Source: Tridacna crocea (lineage: Eukaryota; Mollusca; Bivalvia; Cardiida; Cardiidae). From it: DNA of 64,000 nt. The stretch lies in contig OX031062.1 in assembly GCA_943736015.1 (NCBI GenBank), positions 59,508,962-59,572,961 on the forward strand, written 5' to 3'. The position numbers and the translations under genes were made by a program. Every line of letters starts with the position of its first letter. Position 1 is the first letter of the stretch. Shown piece after piece: positions 19,713 to 30,429 of this stretch. Under the pieces are notes generated by a model. That model did no database searches. It worked only from the letters and a program-made list of their open reading frames with translations, and was not told where the DNA came from.

Positions 19713-20337
19713 AAATGTTAAATTATGGTAAACATAGTCATTATTATCTGGAATGATTTGTAACTCAAAATACAATGAAAAAAGTTGGGTGACATTAAAT
19801 ATTTTTCAATTAAATTTTGTTTCAAGGATCAAATTTTGATAGTTTTTGATGAAATGTGGCATTCTGCAGAAAGTCACTTTTGCAACATGAGTCTCGACAA
19901 AAATGCAATTCAACAAAATAATTTTCAACATAATGTTGTACAGGTGATGTTGCTTCACAAAATAATTTTCAACATAATGTTGTACAGGTGATGTTGCTTC
20001 ACTTTGCTCTGAAGTGTTGTTGTTCACAGAACTAGTTTTGCAATGGCTCATCTAGTTTCTTACTTAAAGGAAATACCTTTTGCATTTTTTTTTCATCAAT
20101 TATGAGATATACCAATCTTAATTTCCTGACAAGGTATTTCATACATTTATTTTGTGTTTCAAGTTTTGTTTGCTCTAATAGCTGTAGCACATTTGTATAG
20201 AATTTATAGCATAGCCTTACCATATAGATAAAGTAGTATTGCAAAACATCTGCACAAGTGTCAACAACAGCACACAACACTTAGTCTAGAGGCAGCTGTG
20301 AAATACAGACATAATTTCTTGTTGTATTGTGAACAGT
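19713..20337. other. Stretch without gene; contains a 44-bp tandem duplication
   Basis: Apart from the duplication at 19915-20002, nothing recognisable. Confidence 0.45.
19915..20002. repeat. 44-bp direct tandem duplication
   Basis: AAAATAATTTTCAACATAAT through GTGATGTTGCTTCAC occurs twice in a row without change, so the duplication is recent. Confidence 0.85.
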
Positions 20338-20606
20338 TTAACTCTTTACCCCATAACAGGCATCTCTATGGCATCTCTAATTGACCATAAATAAGAGCAA
20401 AGATAAACGACCCTGAAAAAGAAGCCGTTTGAAAACATTGTTGGAAAAGGAGAAAATGCTGGTTACCAGCATTTTCTCCTTTTCCAACAATGTTTTCTAA
20501 AGGCTTCTCAAACCACATTTCAATTTTTCAGTCAAATTTATGTTGTGGTCTGCAAATGCTTTCAATTTGGGTCAGTATATATTTTTGTCATTTGGGAAAG
20601 AGTTAA
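20338..20606 (-). mobile_element. Chimeric TTAA MITE: subfamily B end joined to main family
   Basis: The first 66 bp (TTAACTCTTTACCCCATAAC, CATCTCTAATTGACCATAAA) are the reversed right end of subfamily B. At about 20406 it switches to the main Y arm (ACGACCCTGAAAAAGAAGCC), followed by the core and X arm to GGGAAAGAGTTAA. The core arm reads TTGTTGGAAAAGG. Confidence 0.8.
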
Positions 20607-21013
20607 TGTAACCTATGACATGTCAGCATCAGAAAGTTCTGAGAGAAACTGTGATGGATAGAGATGTTGCATGTTGCAAGGCATTTCTCCATATTTCACA
20701 AGAGCTTTGGTTGTCAGTATTGATGATCAATATAGGCAATCCGGCCTTCTTTTCACACCTTTTGTCTTTGATTTTGAATGTTTCCTTCCTATGTACCAGT
20801 AGCTCAAATCACTTGAAATGTTCAGAGAAAGGCATAATGTAAAGTCACTTATATATTTTCTGCCATGCATATAATTATCACAGTTTCGCTGTCATAAATA
20901 TATATTTGCAGTCTCACTTATGCCCCAGTACTTAGTCATCCCATAGTATTAACTCTTTACAAAAGGACAGAATTTTTGTTTGAAAGCAATATGAAATTTT
21001 GCAGATGACAATA

Positions 21014-21242
21014 TTAACCCTTTACTACACATTATCCCGACTTTTAATGACCCCGAGAAAGAAGCCTTTTGAAAACACCGTATGAAAAGGAGAAAATGCT
21101 GGTTACCAGCATTTTCTCCTTTTCCCACAGTGTTTTCTACGCTTCCCAAACCAAATTTTAATTTTTCGGTCCTTTATTTTGTAATCTGCGAAAGCTTTCA
21201 GTTTGAACTTGTCTGAAATTTTCTTGTGTGGTAAAGAGTTAA
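21014..21242 (-). mobile_element. TTAA MITE (Y-X), 229 bp, nested
   Basis: TTAACCCTTTACTACACATT, core with CACCGTATGAAAAGG mismatches on the left, ends TTGTGTGGTAAAGAGTTAA. Shares TTAA with the next copy. Confidence 0.85.
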
Positions 21243-21464
21243 CCCATTATCACTCAATCCCTCCTTTTGACGACTCTGAGAAAGAAGCCTTAAGAAAACA
21301 TTGTGGAAAAAGGAGAAAATGCTGGTTACCATTTTCTCCTTTTCCCACAATGTTTTCTACTCTTCACAAAACAAATCTTAAAATTTCAGTCACTTTTATT
21401 TTGTCGTTTGCGAATGCTTTCGATTTGGACAAGCCTAAAATATTGTCGTTTGGTAAAGAGTCAA
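21239..21464 (-). mobile_element. TTAA MITE (Y-X), nested and chained
   Basis: TTAACCCATTATCACTCAAT, core centre shortened to TGCTGGTTACCATTTTC, right tip TTTGGTAAAGAGTCAA. Confidence 0.84.
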
Positions 21465-21670
21465 TGTGCCTCAGATGATGATTTCTGCCTACTGGTAGGG
21501 CAGAAAGCATGGATGAGAAAGAAGAAAATGCTGGTTACTAGAGTACTTTCTCAGTTTTCCAAAATGTTTTCTAAAGCGTTCTTCAGAGTTGTTAAATCCT
21601 GGAATTGTCTAGTTATGTTTGTTGACGGAGTAGGCCAAGATCAGATTGCATAGAAACTATACTGTTTTGT

Positions 21671-21896
21671 TTAACCCTTTACCAAATGACAAAATTTTAG
21701 ACTAGCAAATTGAAAGCACTTCCAGACGACAAATTAGATGTTACTCAAAAATTGGAAGGTGTTCCAGCTGGGTAGAAAACATTGTAGGAAAAGGAGAAAA
21801 TGCTGGTTACCAGCATTTTCTCCTTTTCCCATAATGTTTTCAAAAAGCTTCTATCTCAGGGTTTTAAAAACCAGGGGTTGTTTGGTAAAGGGTTAA
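21671..21896 (+). mobile_element. TTAA MITE (X-Y)
   Basis: TTAACCCTTTACCAAATGAC, core nearly perfect, Y arm AAACCAGGGGTTGTTTGG, ends GTAAAGGGTTAA. Confidence 0.87.
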
Positions 21897-22167
21897 ACTG
21901 TCCTTCACCTGTGTTAAAATGATGGCTAAAATTATCTGCAAGCACACACACAAAAAAAGTTCATTAATTTAGGAACTCAGAAAGGCCCAACAATTTATGA
22001 AATTAACTTGGGACTTTGCAGTAATATGTCATGCTGATATGAAAAATTTAAAAAGATAAGGGGTGTGCCAATCTTAGATTTTTGTAATGAGAATTCTATC
22101 AAAGTTTTACCATATTTTTGTAAGAGTGAAATAGCACTGCAACAACCCAAGAAATACACAAGAGATT

Positions 22168-22400
22168 TTAACTCTTTACCAAACAGCAAAATTTAGACAG
22201 GTCTAAATTGAAAGTATTTGAATATGACCCCATAATTTTGCTTGAAAAATTAAATTTTTTTTTTTCCGAAAGATTGAAAACATTGTAGGAAAAAGAGAAA
22301 ATGCTGGTACCAGCATTTTCTCTGTTTCCTACGATGTTTTCAGACAGAAGTATTCTTTCTCAGGGTTGTTAAAAGTCGGGATGGTGTGGTAAAGGGTTAA
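22168..22400 (+). mobile_element. TTAA MITE (X-Y)
   Basis: TTAACTCTTTACCAAACAGC, core centre shortened to TGCTGGTACCAGCA, right tip GTGTGGTAAAGGGTTAA. Confidence 0.85.
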
Positions 22401-22576
22401 GGAGATTACCCACCTACCAGCAATCATTTTGGATGTTATGCTGTCATTAGCAAGTGTTTTATTGGTCCTAATAAAATATTAAAAAAGGTCTCCCATATTT
22501 GACACAGTATAATAACGGCCAGGAAACATGAGTTGGAACCCATCTCATGAAGAGACCAAAATTGACGGGACACTGT

Positions 22577-23019
22577 TAACTCTGTACCAGACCCAAATAT
22601 TTCAGCCTTAATCCAAGCCGGAAGCATTTAACCCTTTACCACACAATCCCAACTTTTAACGACCCTTAGAAAGAAAGCTCTTGAAAACATTGTGGGAAAA
22701 GGAGAAAATGCTGGTAACCAGCATTTTTCTCCTTTTCCCACAATGTTTTCTACCCTTTCCAAAGCAAATTTCAGTTTTTGAGTCACATTTATTTTGTCGT
22801 CTGCAATTGCTTTGTATTTGGACAAATCTAAAATTTTGTCGTTTGGTAAAGAGTTAAAGAGTTAACTGGTGAATATGTCTCAAATGATGGGATATGTTCT
22901 GGAAAAGGTGAGAAAATGAGAAAATTTTGGTTACAGCCATTTTCTTTCTTTCCCACAATGTTCTAAAAAACCATTTTCTGTAGGGTTTTAAAACATGGCA
23001 TAGTTCCATAAAGGGTTAA
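22577..23019 (+). mobile_element. Decayed TTAA MITE split by an inner copy
   Basis: Left piece TTAACTCTGTACCAGACCCA to GAAGCATTTAA (22577-22631). The right piece begins at 22862 (TTAACTGGTGAATATGTCTC) and runs through a core relic to CATAAAGGGTTAA. Confidence 0.62.
22628..22857 (-). mobile_element. TTAA MITE (Y-X), nested
   Basis: TTAACCCTTTACCACACAAT, core near-perfect (one extra T in the right half), X arm ending GTTTGGTAAAGAGTTAA. TTAA stands at both junctions with the outer copy. Confidence 0.86.
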
Positions 23020-23202
23020 ATGAAATTAGGCAGGAATAATACGGCAATTTACTATCAATTTTCCTGCCATTATTACGTCCCGATATGTGTCAGGCGTTTG
23101 TATACAATCAGACCTGACTCACGTATGGTCGAAGAATGGTAAACTAATGAGTCACTCAGCATGGACATCAGCGCTGGACACAAGTCATGTTTTTATAATT
23201 GA

Positions 23203-23438
23203 TTAACTCTTTACCACACAATCCCGACTTTTGACGACCCCGATAAAGAAGCCAAACTGAAAGCATTAATTTTGCAGATGACATAAAAATGTGGCTCAGA
23301 GAGGAGATTTGTCTATGAGAAAGTAGAAAACATTGTGGGAAAGGAGAAAATGCTGTTTACCAGCATTTTCTCCTTTCCTACAATGTTTTCAAAAGCTGTC
23401 TTTGTCAGGTTCATTAAAACTTGGGCTTGTGTGGTAAA
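23203..23438 (+). mobile_element. TTAA MITE with swapped end (Y tip on X body)
   Basis: The first 52 bp are a Y tip (TTAACTCTTTACCACACAAT to AAAGAAGCC). The sequence then jumps into the X arm (AAACTGAAAGCATT, TTGCAGATGACA), core and normal Y arm. Its right tip is decayed. Confidence 0.72.
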
Positions 23439-23471
23439 ATCTGAGACTTGTCCTTATTGAGAGCAGATTTG

Positions 23472-23641
23472 CACATTCTTAGTCTTATTCTTCAGAATTT
23501 TGTCAGTGTGAAAGTAACAGAACATCTGATTGGCTAAACCATTTGGTTTAGCCAATCAGATGTTCTGTTACTTTCATTGTCCGAAAATCTTGAAGAATAA
23601 GACAAAGAACGTTCTTAAGAATGGTTGGTGAATACAGACCC
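23472..23641. repeat. CCAAT-box palindromic MITE copy 3
   Basis: Left end eroded. Centre ATCTGATTGGCTAAACCATT with its exact inverse, right half GACAAAGAACGTTCTTAAGA to GAATACAGACC. Confidence 0.75.
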
Positions 23642-23698
23642 AGATCTGCAGTTGACAGCTTTTGAAAGACACTCAAGGATTGATTAATTCTCTTGTGT

Positions 23699-23927
23699 TT
23701 AACCCATTACCACACAATCCCTACTTTTGACGCCCCCTGAGAAAGAAGCCTTTAGAAAACATAGTCAGAAAAAGGAGAAAATGCTGTTAACCAGCATTTT
23801 CTCTTTTTCCCACAATGTTTTCTACCCTTCACAAAACAAATTTCAAATTTTCAGTCACTTTTATTTGTCGTCTGCAAATGCTTTCAATTTGGACAAGCCA
23901 AAAATATTGTCGTTTGGTAAAGAGTTA
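23699..23927 (-). mobile_element. TTAA MITE (Y-X), 229 bp
   Basis: TTAACCCATTACCACACAAT, core centre TGCTGTTAACCAGCA, ends GTTTGGTAAAGAGTTAA. Confidence 0.87.
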
Positions 23928-23934
23928 ATGCTGT

Positions 23935-24178
23935 TTTCAACTTTATTTCAGTTATATCCTTGCGGCCAGTGTGTCTATCCATGCTTCTATGGAGATTTTT
24001 TATTTTACCAGTACAGCACACACTATTCTTTCCTAGCCACTGGCTGCTTTCCCACATAACCAGTGTTGAAATAATGGTCAGTGATGAGATAGGAAAGAAT
24101 CCTGTTGTAATGACCTACCATCAATCATCAGAAAGAAATTTGCTTTGCCACCGGGGATTGGACCAGTGACCTCCCATC
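23935..24178 (-). mobile_element. SINE, reversed, with B-box-like head
   Basis: TTTATTTCAGTTATATCCTT (tail side), CGGCCAGTGTGTCTATCCAT, CCACTGGCTGCTTTCCCACA, and GCCACCGGGGATTGGACCAG at the head. On the minus strand the head reads CTGGTCCAATCCCCGGTG, a degenerate polymerase III B box. Confidence 0.65.
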
Positions 24179-24364
24179 TTAATCCTTTACCACACAATCC
24201 CGACTTTAAACACGCCTGTGAAAGGAGCCTTTTGAAAACATTGTGGGAAAGGGAGAAAATGCTTTCCTAAAACAAATTCTAACTCTTTAATCACATTCAT
24301 TTTGTCATCTGCAAATGCTTTCAATTTGGACCAGTCTGAAATATTGTCATTTTGTAAAGAGTTA
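24179..24364 (-). mobile_element. TTAA MITE (Y-X) lacking the right core half
   Basis: TTAATCCTTTACCACACAAT. The core stops at GGGAGAAAATGC and joins TTTCCTAAAACAAATTC, so palindromy is lost. Ends TTTGTAAAGAGTTA. Confidence 0.78.
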
Positions 24365-24564
24365 TGAACAGTGGCTGTCTCCATACAAGGGATTGCTCCT
24401 GTACTGAAGTTGTTTTACCCTATCATACTGGAAATAAAGACATTTTTCATTCCTTCAATTGAAAACTGAAAAAGTAGAAGAGCTAGTGAAGATTTTCATT
24501 GTATAGCGCAGTATCTCTATTTGCTACAATGTTTGAAAAATCATGCAAAATTTTAACTCGTAGG

Positions 24565-24914
24565 CATTATCTCCCGCTAGATGGCATTCTATAAATACTC
24601 ATCTATTTAATTTGGGCATTCAGGGTACAGAACCGAACCACTGTGCTATGTGACAACCGTTACTTTGAATTTCAAACTAAAATAAACGTTTAAAAATAAA
24701 ACCCTACATCTCACTCGGCTATGATCAGCAGTTTAGAGAAATTTGGAGGTAAAACAGGTCTGGTTTTTCTTCAAACATATTGATAAAAGCCATTTTCTCC
24801 GTTGCTATTTTATAGTGCGTAATACATGTACTACAGTTTCCCCGATAGTGGGGAGAGTGATGCATCATATAAGACAGGTCAAATCTTCGAAGAATATGAC
24901 ATGCACATACGACG
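24565..24914 (+). mobile_element. MITE starting CATTATCTCCCGC, copy 2
   Basis: CATTATCTCCCGCTAGATGG at the left, TCGAAGAATATGACATGCAC at the right. ACTCGTAGG before it and ACTCACAGG after it look like a 9-bp target duplication with two changes. Confidence 0.7.
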
Positions 24915-25129
24915 ACTCACAGGAGGAAAAGTGTGACTTATACCAGTTCAATTCATAAACCACTACAGCAGAATATTAATAGATGTCCATTCCTTAATGA
25001 CCAAAATTACTGACAGTAATCATATTTCTATCCCTTTCACTAATGGCATAGATTGACAGGTTCAATTTAGCTGAATTTAGCTCACAGAATATGCTTTGTT
25101 TGGTCAGTTTTATATTAATACACCGTATT

Positions 25130-25362
25130 TGAATCCTTGAGAAAACAATACAGGTTTTTAATGGCGTTGTGGAAGAAGGCATTTTAAAACAATGGGTGAA
25201 AAGGGGAAAAAACGCTGTTAGCAGCATTTTCTCCTATTTCCACACTGTTTTGTATCATATCAAAGAACTTGTGCTAATTTATGCAGTTCTTTTAAATTTG
25301 TATGCTGCAACTGCTTTCAGTTTGGTAAAGTGTCTTTTTTGTCTTCTGGTAAATAGTAGTGA
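25130..25362 (-). mobile_element. Decayed TTAA MITE (Y-X)
   Basis: AATGGCGTTGTGGAAGAAGG, core AACGCTGTTAGCAGCATTTT, X arm TGCTGCAACTGCTTTCAGTT, ending GTCTTCTGGTAAATAG. Confidence 0.62.
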
Positions 25363-25740
25363 TTTTAACTTTCTGATCTTGTCAGTACACCTTTCAATGC
25401 TTTTCTGGTACATGTCCAAAGATCACACGCATACACAACCCTACACGCATACACAACCCTCCAGAAGTTTCTCTATCATAATTATGAATCTATTTTTCTT
25501 TTGTCCAGTTGCGTTTTATGCTACATTCAACAACATTCAGTGTTTGCTTGTGGTCATTTGGCAGACAGCATTATAACTACAGTCTAATCTTAGACCTACA
25601 CTCTCAGCTACCATGTTACAGAAGTCATTTTCCATAGCAGTGTAAGGCTATTTTTCCAAGTGAAAAATTATGGAATTTCTTGTGTCACTAATGGAGGAGT
25701 GACTCAAAAAAAATACAATGTACAAAGACTAACTTCTTTC
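25363..25740. other. Stretch without gene; 18-bp tandem repeat inside
   Basis: ACACGCATACACAACCCT occurs twice at 25425-25460. A remnant of the reversed SINE (GTACACCTTTCAATGCTTTT) may precede it. Confidence 0.4.
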
Positions 25741-25741
25741 C

Positions 25742-26425
25742 TCTAGTCGCCACCTGGGCCCCTAACTTATAAAATCCAGTGGCCCAGCCCAAAATCCAGG
25801 GGCCCAGCTTACCGAAGCCAGAATGGATTAGCGATAATGGAAGATAAAACGGGCCAGATGTTTTCCCAATCTATTGGCAAGTCTGATATTGTTTTTAAAT
25901 TTTCCCAGCTTCATGGCATCGGCAAGGAGTGCAGGACAATTCGCCCCAAAGACAATTCGCCCAAACATGTTTGGGTTAAGAATTTCCATGACTTCTGGAC
26001 TTGGGCAAGTTGTCATTTGAAATATGGGCGAGATGTTTTCCCAATCTATGGGCGAGTCCAATTTTACTTTTAATTTAAGCGAGTTTTGTTTAGTTTGGGG
26101 TGAGTTGTCTCTGGACGAGTTGCCGGTAAATCTCCAGGAGATGCGCATGCAGTAATAGAGAACCAGCCGAGCAATCATTCGGTAAAAATGAAATACCGTA
26201 ATTGATACAATATTAGGTTCGGAAATACGCGAATCTCGTCGAATTCGAATGATAAACTATACAGAAACTTGACTTTGGTCACTATTCTGTCTGAAAATTA
26301 AATGAATTTGAAAAATGTCCTATTTTTTGAGATCGCCACCTGGGCCCCTGATGGGCATTTTCAGGCTCGCCCAGCCAATTTTCTAGTCACCATGGGCGAG
26401 TGCTAATATTTTTCCCTGGTAGATC
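25742..26425. repeat. Repeat region rich in GGGCGAG and CGCCACCTGGGCCC
   Basis: CGCCACCTGGGCCCCTAACT near 25748 and CGCCACCTGGGCCCCTGATG near 26334 bracket the block. GATGTTTTCCCAATCTAT occurs at about 25857 and 26031 (174-bp spacing). GACAATTCGCCC motifs lie between. Probably an old composite element; class unknown. Confidence 0.5.
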
Positions 26426-26493
26426 TCTATCTTTGCTATTAATTTTTACACATAATATCATTTTTATTTAAGTTTTGTTTATTTTTTTTTCAG

Positions 26494-26540
26494 GTAGTTC
26501 CTCTTTGTACTTCATGGAACCTTTCATAAAGTTCAAGTGA
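26494..26540 (+). CDS. Weak exon candidate between splice-like sites
   Basis: TTTATTTTTTTTCAG before and GATA|GTAAGTAG after. With the first AG as acceptor every frame meets a stop. Using the AG four bases on leaves 15 open codons (FLFVLHGTFHKVQVI). Could equally be a non-coding exon or chance. Confidence 0.15.
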
Positions 26541-26670
26541 TAGTAAGTAGATAATTTAATTCAATTAATTTCACACCGTCTGAAATAATTAATCGATCCT
26601 CAGACCTTGCCAAAGGCCACATCTGCATAAACAGCACCATAATAAAAATCCCAAATTTTCATGATGCTTT

Positions 26671-26893
26671 TTAACCCTTTACCAAACAATCCCGACTTTT
26701 AACACCCCTGTCAAAGGGGCCTTTTGAAAACGTGGGAAAAAGAGAAAATGCTGGTAACCAGGATTTTCTCTTTTTCCCACGTTTTCTTCCCTTCCTACAA
26801 CAAATTTCAATTCTTTGGTCACATTTATTTTGTCGTCTGCAAATGCTTTCAATTCGGACCAGTCTAAAATTTTGTCGTGTGGTAAAGAGTTAA
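26671..26893 (-). mobile_element. TTAA MITE (Y-X), core arms shortened alike
   Basis: TTAACCCTTTACCAAACAAT. Both core halves lack the CATTGT part (GAAAACGTGGGAAAAAG facing TTTTTCCCACGTTTTC). A matched loss on both sides suggests copying or repair across the hairpin. Ends GTGTGGTAAAGAGTTAA. Confidence 0.84.
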
Positions 26894-27002
26894 AAAGAAA
26901 ATATGCAGCTTAATATCGTTTATAAAATGCGCAAGTTCAAGTACGTTAAGATTACGACCCATAAGTCATCTGTAACATCGACATTCTAGTAAAGGCTACA
27001 TG

Positions 27003-27063
27003 TATTTCAAAAGGCTTTTTTCTCAGGGTGGTTAAAAGTCGGGATTGTGTGGTATCGGCTTAA
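27003..27063 (+). mobile_element. Y-end fragment of a TTAA MITE
   Basis: TTTCAAAAGGCTTTTTTCTC through AAAAGTCGGGATTGTGTGG to the TTAA that begins the next copy. Confidence 0.7.
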
Positions 27064-27291
27064 CCCATTACCACACAATCCCTACTTTTGACGACCCTGA
27101 GAAAGAAGTCTATAGAAAACATTGTGGGAAAAGGAGAAAATGCTGGTTACCAGCATTTTCTTCTTTTCCCACAATGTGTTCTACCCTTCACAAAACAAAT
27201 TTCAAATTTTCAGTCACTAAATTTATCATGTCGTCTGCTATTGCTTTCGATTTGGACAAACTTAAAATATTGTCGTTTGGGAATGAGTTAA
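27060..27291 (-). mobile_element. TTAA MITE (Y-X)
   Basis: TTAACCCATTACCACACAAT, near-perfect core, X arm with three extra bases, ends GTTTGGGAATGAGTTAA. Confidence 0.87.
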
Positions 27292-27530
27292 TATGAGAGT
27301 TTGGGGCCATAGACTCCCTATCCTGTTGGTAAATATGACGAATTTGGACGAATCTAAAATTTCGTTGGTAAAGATGAAAAGAAGACAAGGTATTCGTACC
27401 ATAGTTCTCTATATCACGCTATATTTGGGTAATGGATAGGATAATCAAAATGGAAGCCCTGTTCTGTTTTATGACAATTTTATGTCAAAGATGCTGTCAG
27501 GACCCCCATCTGCATTTTTTCCCTCTTTTA

Positions 27531-27852
27531 CTATGATGACAGCAGACACTTTTTATGACAGCAAAGGAAGGTTTGCAGTTTTTTTGTCATCCTGAGATAG
27601 GATTTCTTTCCTTAGTCAATCTCTGACATCTTGCAGATGCTGTGGACGAGATGGTATCAAACACCATAGAATAACAGTCACAATGGCTCTCATATTTTGT
27701 GCTAATGATCCTGGTAAGAATAATATAACTATGATGACAGCAGACACTTTTTATGACAGCAAAGGAAGGTTTGCAATTTTTTTGTCATCTGAGATAGGGT
27801 TTCTTTCCTTAGTCAATTTCTGACATCTTGCAGATGTTGTGGGTGCTTTCAA
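27531..27852. repeat. Tandem duplication of about 196 bp (second copy partial)
   Basis: CTATGATGACAGCAGACACT through TGACATCTTGCAGATG occurs at 27531-27641 and 27727-27841 with a few differences. The duplicated piece includes the 3' splice-like site before 27637. A MITE X-end fragment (TGCTTTCAATTTGGACAAGG) follows the second copy. Confidence 0.82.
27637..27713 (+). CDS. Possible internal exon, gene unidentified
   Basis: Acceptor CTGACATCTTGCAG and donor CCTG|GTAAGAA are both good. One frame is open across all 77 nt (CCGRDGIKHHRITVTMALIF then CANDPG), starting and ending in split codons. The opposite strand is open too. The exon sits between the two copies of a local duplication. Confidence 0.25.
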
Positions 27853-28122
27853 TTTGGACAAGGCAAAATTTTGTCGTCTGGTAAAGGGGGGGATCTTGAG
27901 CCTTTAAGAAGCTCTAATGAAGCTTTGGGATTATTTTGAAGGTTAAATTGACAGTTGTTAGGTACAGATTACGGTCAACCAGCATTTGAATACTATATTT
28001 AGAGCATAATTGAATTATTAAACCAATTACAGCAAATTTGAGATGGCTGACCAACCGTCCAGACTAAAGTGGACAGCAGTCAGTCAATATTGAAGATCAT
28101 GTGGGAGATGGTGCATGTATAA

Positions 28123-28366
28123 TTAACTCTGTACCTCACAACTCTGTACAAAACGACAAAAATTTAGACATACCCAAATTGAAAGCACTTGCAGAAGACA
28201 AAATAAATGTGGTTCAAAAGTTGAAATTTGTTTCGGGAAGGGTAGAAAACATTGTGAGAAAAGGAGAAAATGCTGTTTACCAGCATTTTCACCTTTTCCT
28301 ACAATGTTTTCAAAAGGCTTCTTTTTCAGGGTCATTAAAAGTCAGGATTGTGTGGTGAAGAGTTCA
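28123..28366 (+). mobile_element. TTAA MITE (X-Y) with duplicated tip
   Basis: The tip is partly repeated (TTAACTCTGTACCTCACAAC then TCTGTACAAAACGAC). The core centre is TGCTGTTTACCAGCA and it ends GTGTGGTGAAGAGTTCA. Confidence 0.82.
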
Positions 28367-28424
28367 GAATTTGCTATGTTGAGAGCATTTTGTAAGCCAC
28401 CTATTTAAAGTTTCTCAAGTGATT

Positions 28425-28578
28425 GATTTTTGATACAAAATTTTGAAAGAGTAGATAACATTACAGGAAAAGGATTTGTGGTGTATACCAGAATTGTCAT
28501 CACTTTCCTTGTACGGTCTCATTGCCTTTTCCATGGGGCTGTTAAATCATGTGATTATTTGATAAGGGTAAACCCCTT
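28425..28578 (+). mobile_element. Decayed TTAA MITE
   Basis: GATACAAAATTTTGAAAGAG, core relic AGGAAAAGGATTTGTGGTGT, Y relic TTATTTGATAAGGGTAA. Confidence 0.5.
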
Positions 28579-28760
28579 TCTTTCACTAATAAACTGCATA
28601 TTGATTCACATTAGAAGTTTTGGACTTTGAAACACTACTGTTGATGGAGAAACCGCTCAAGATAGCGAACTTTTAATTTGTCACACTGAAATCTGTTTTT
28701 ACTTGGTATTTCTATACCTTATTTGATTCTTTTTCAATCTGAATAAAATCATTTCAGACA

Positions 28761-28989
28761 TTAACCCATTACCACACAATCCCTACTTTTGACGCCCCTG
28801 AGAAAGAAGCCTTTTAAAAACACTGTGGGAAAAGGAGAAAATGCTGGTAACCAGCATTTTCTCCTTTTCCCACAATGTTTTCTACCCTTTCCAAATCAAA
28901 TTTTGATTTTTGATTTACATTTTTTTTGTCATCTGCAAATGCTTTCAATTTGGACTGGTCCAAAATTTTGTCGTTTGGTAAAGAGCTAA
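28761..28989 (-). mobile_element. TTAA MITE (Y-X), 229 bp
   Basis: TTAACCCATTACCACACAAT, core almost perfect, X arm ending GTTTGGTAAAGAGCTAA. Confidence 0.87.
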
Positions 28990-29217
28990 GGGGGTAATAG
29001 AGATTTGTCCTGTGGATCCAATCACTTGTTCAATTTCACAGCTGGTGATGCTACTTAGTTAACTTAATTTGTCCATTTATGCAAACTGAAGTAGGCAATA
29101 TTGAGGATGAAGATCATTGTCTGCGGTCTTGCAGCTCTCAAACTAGCCAAACCTTTTGTATTTTTAGCTCACCTGAGCACAACGTGCTCAGGGGGAGCTA
29201 TTGTGACCGGTCATCGT

Positions 29218-29293
29218 CCGGCGTCCGTCCGTGCGTCCGTCCGTCCGTGCGTCCGTCCGTCCGTCCGTCCGTCCATCTGTCCGTCCGTCCGTT
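29218..29293. repeat. GTCC-rich microsatellite
   Basis: (GTCC)n with GTGC interruptions. It produces arginine/proline/serine-rich open frames that are not genes. Confidence 0.9.
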
Positions 29294-30429
29294 AACAATT
29301 TCTTTAAAAATCTTCTCCTCCAAAACCAGAAGGCCAATCTTGATAAAACTTGGCAGGAATGTTCCTTGGGTGAAGCTCTACAAAAATTGTTAAAAGAATT
29401 TAATTCCAACAAAAGCTCTGGTTGCCATGGCAACAAAATGGCTGAAAATGGAAAAAATCTTTAAAAATCTTCTTGTGACAAACCATAAGGCCGGGAGCAT
29501 TCATATTTTGTATGAAGCATCATTGGGTGACCCTTTACCAAAATTGTTAAAATTATTCCCCTGGGATCATATTTGGGCTTTGCCCGGGCGCACCCTATTT
29601 TACATAGAAACAAAGAAGGAAAGCTTTAAAAAATCTTCTTCTGACAAACCATAATGGCTAGAGCATTCATATTTGGTATGTAGCATTATCTGATGATCCT
29701 CTACCAAAATTGTTAAAATTATTCCTCTGCTCTCATATTTGGGCTCTGCCCGGGCGCACCCTATTTTAAAATCTTTAAAAATCTTCTTGTGACAAAACAT
29801 AAGGTTGGGAGCATTCATATTTTGTTTGAAACATCATCGGGTGACCCCTTACCAAAATTGTTAAAATCATTCCCATGGGGTCATATTTGGGCTTTGCCCG
29901 GGCACACTCTATTTTACATAGAAATTTAGAAGGAAATCTTTAAAACTTCTTCTGGTGACAAATCATAATGGCTAGAACATTCCTATTTAGTGTGTAGCAT
30001 TAACTGATGATCTTCTACCAAAATTGTTGAAATTATCCTTCTGCGGTCATATTTGGGCTCTGCCTGGGCGCACCCTTTTTTACAATCTTTAAAAATCTTC
30101 TTGTGACAAACCATAAGGCGGAGGGCGTTCATATTTTGTTTGAAGCATTATCGGGTGACCCCTTACCAAAATTGTTAAAATTATTCCCCTTGGGTCATAT
30201 TTGGGCTTTGCCCGGGCGCACCCTATTTTACATAGAAACAAAGAAGGAAATCTTTTAAAAATCTACTGGTGACAAACCATAAAGGCTAGAGCATTCATAT
30301 TTTGCATGTAGCATCATCTAGTGACCCTTTATAAAAATAATTAAAATTATCCCCTTGGGGTCATATTTTGGCTCTGTGCCCTGGTGCACACTATTTTACA
30401 TGGAATCATAGGAAATTTTTAAAATCAAT

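Larger units (their letters stand above)
20949..21620 (+). mobile_element. TTAA MITE split by two later copies
   Basis: Outer left part 20949-21017 (TTAACTCTTTACAAAAGGAC to AGATGACAATATTAA) and outer right part from 21461 (TCAATGTGCCTCAGATGATG, core, then TTGTTAAATCCTGGAATTGT). The join falls in the X-arm motif AATTAAATGTGGCTC, which contains TTAA. Confidence 0.7.

Noticed and set aside
29101-29436. Arginine/proline/serine-rich and aspartate/threonine-rich open frames
   Set aside because: They are translations of the GTCC microsatellite in the head of the CTCACCTGAGC element.
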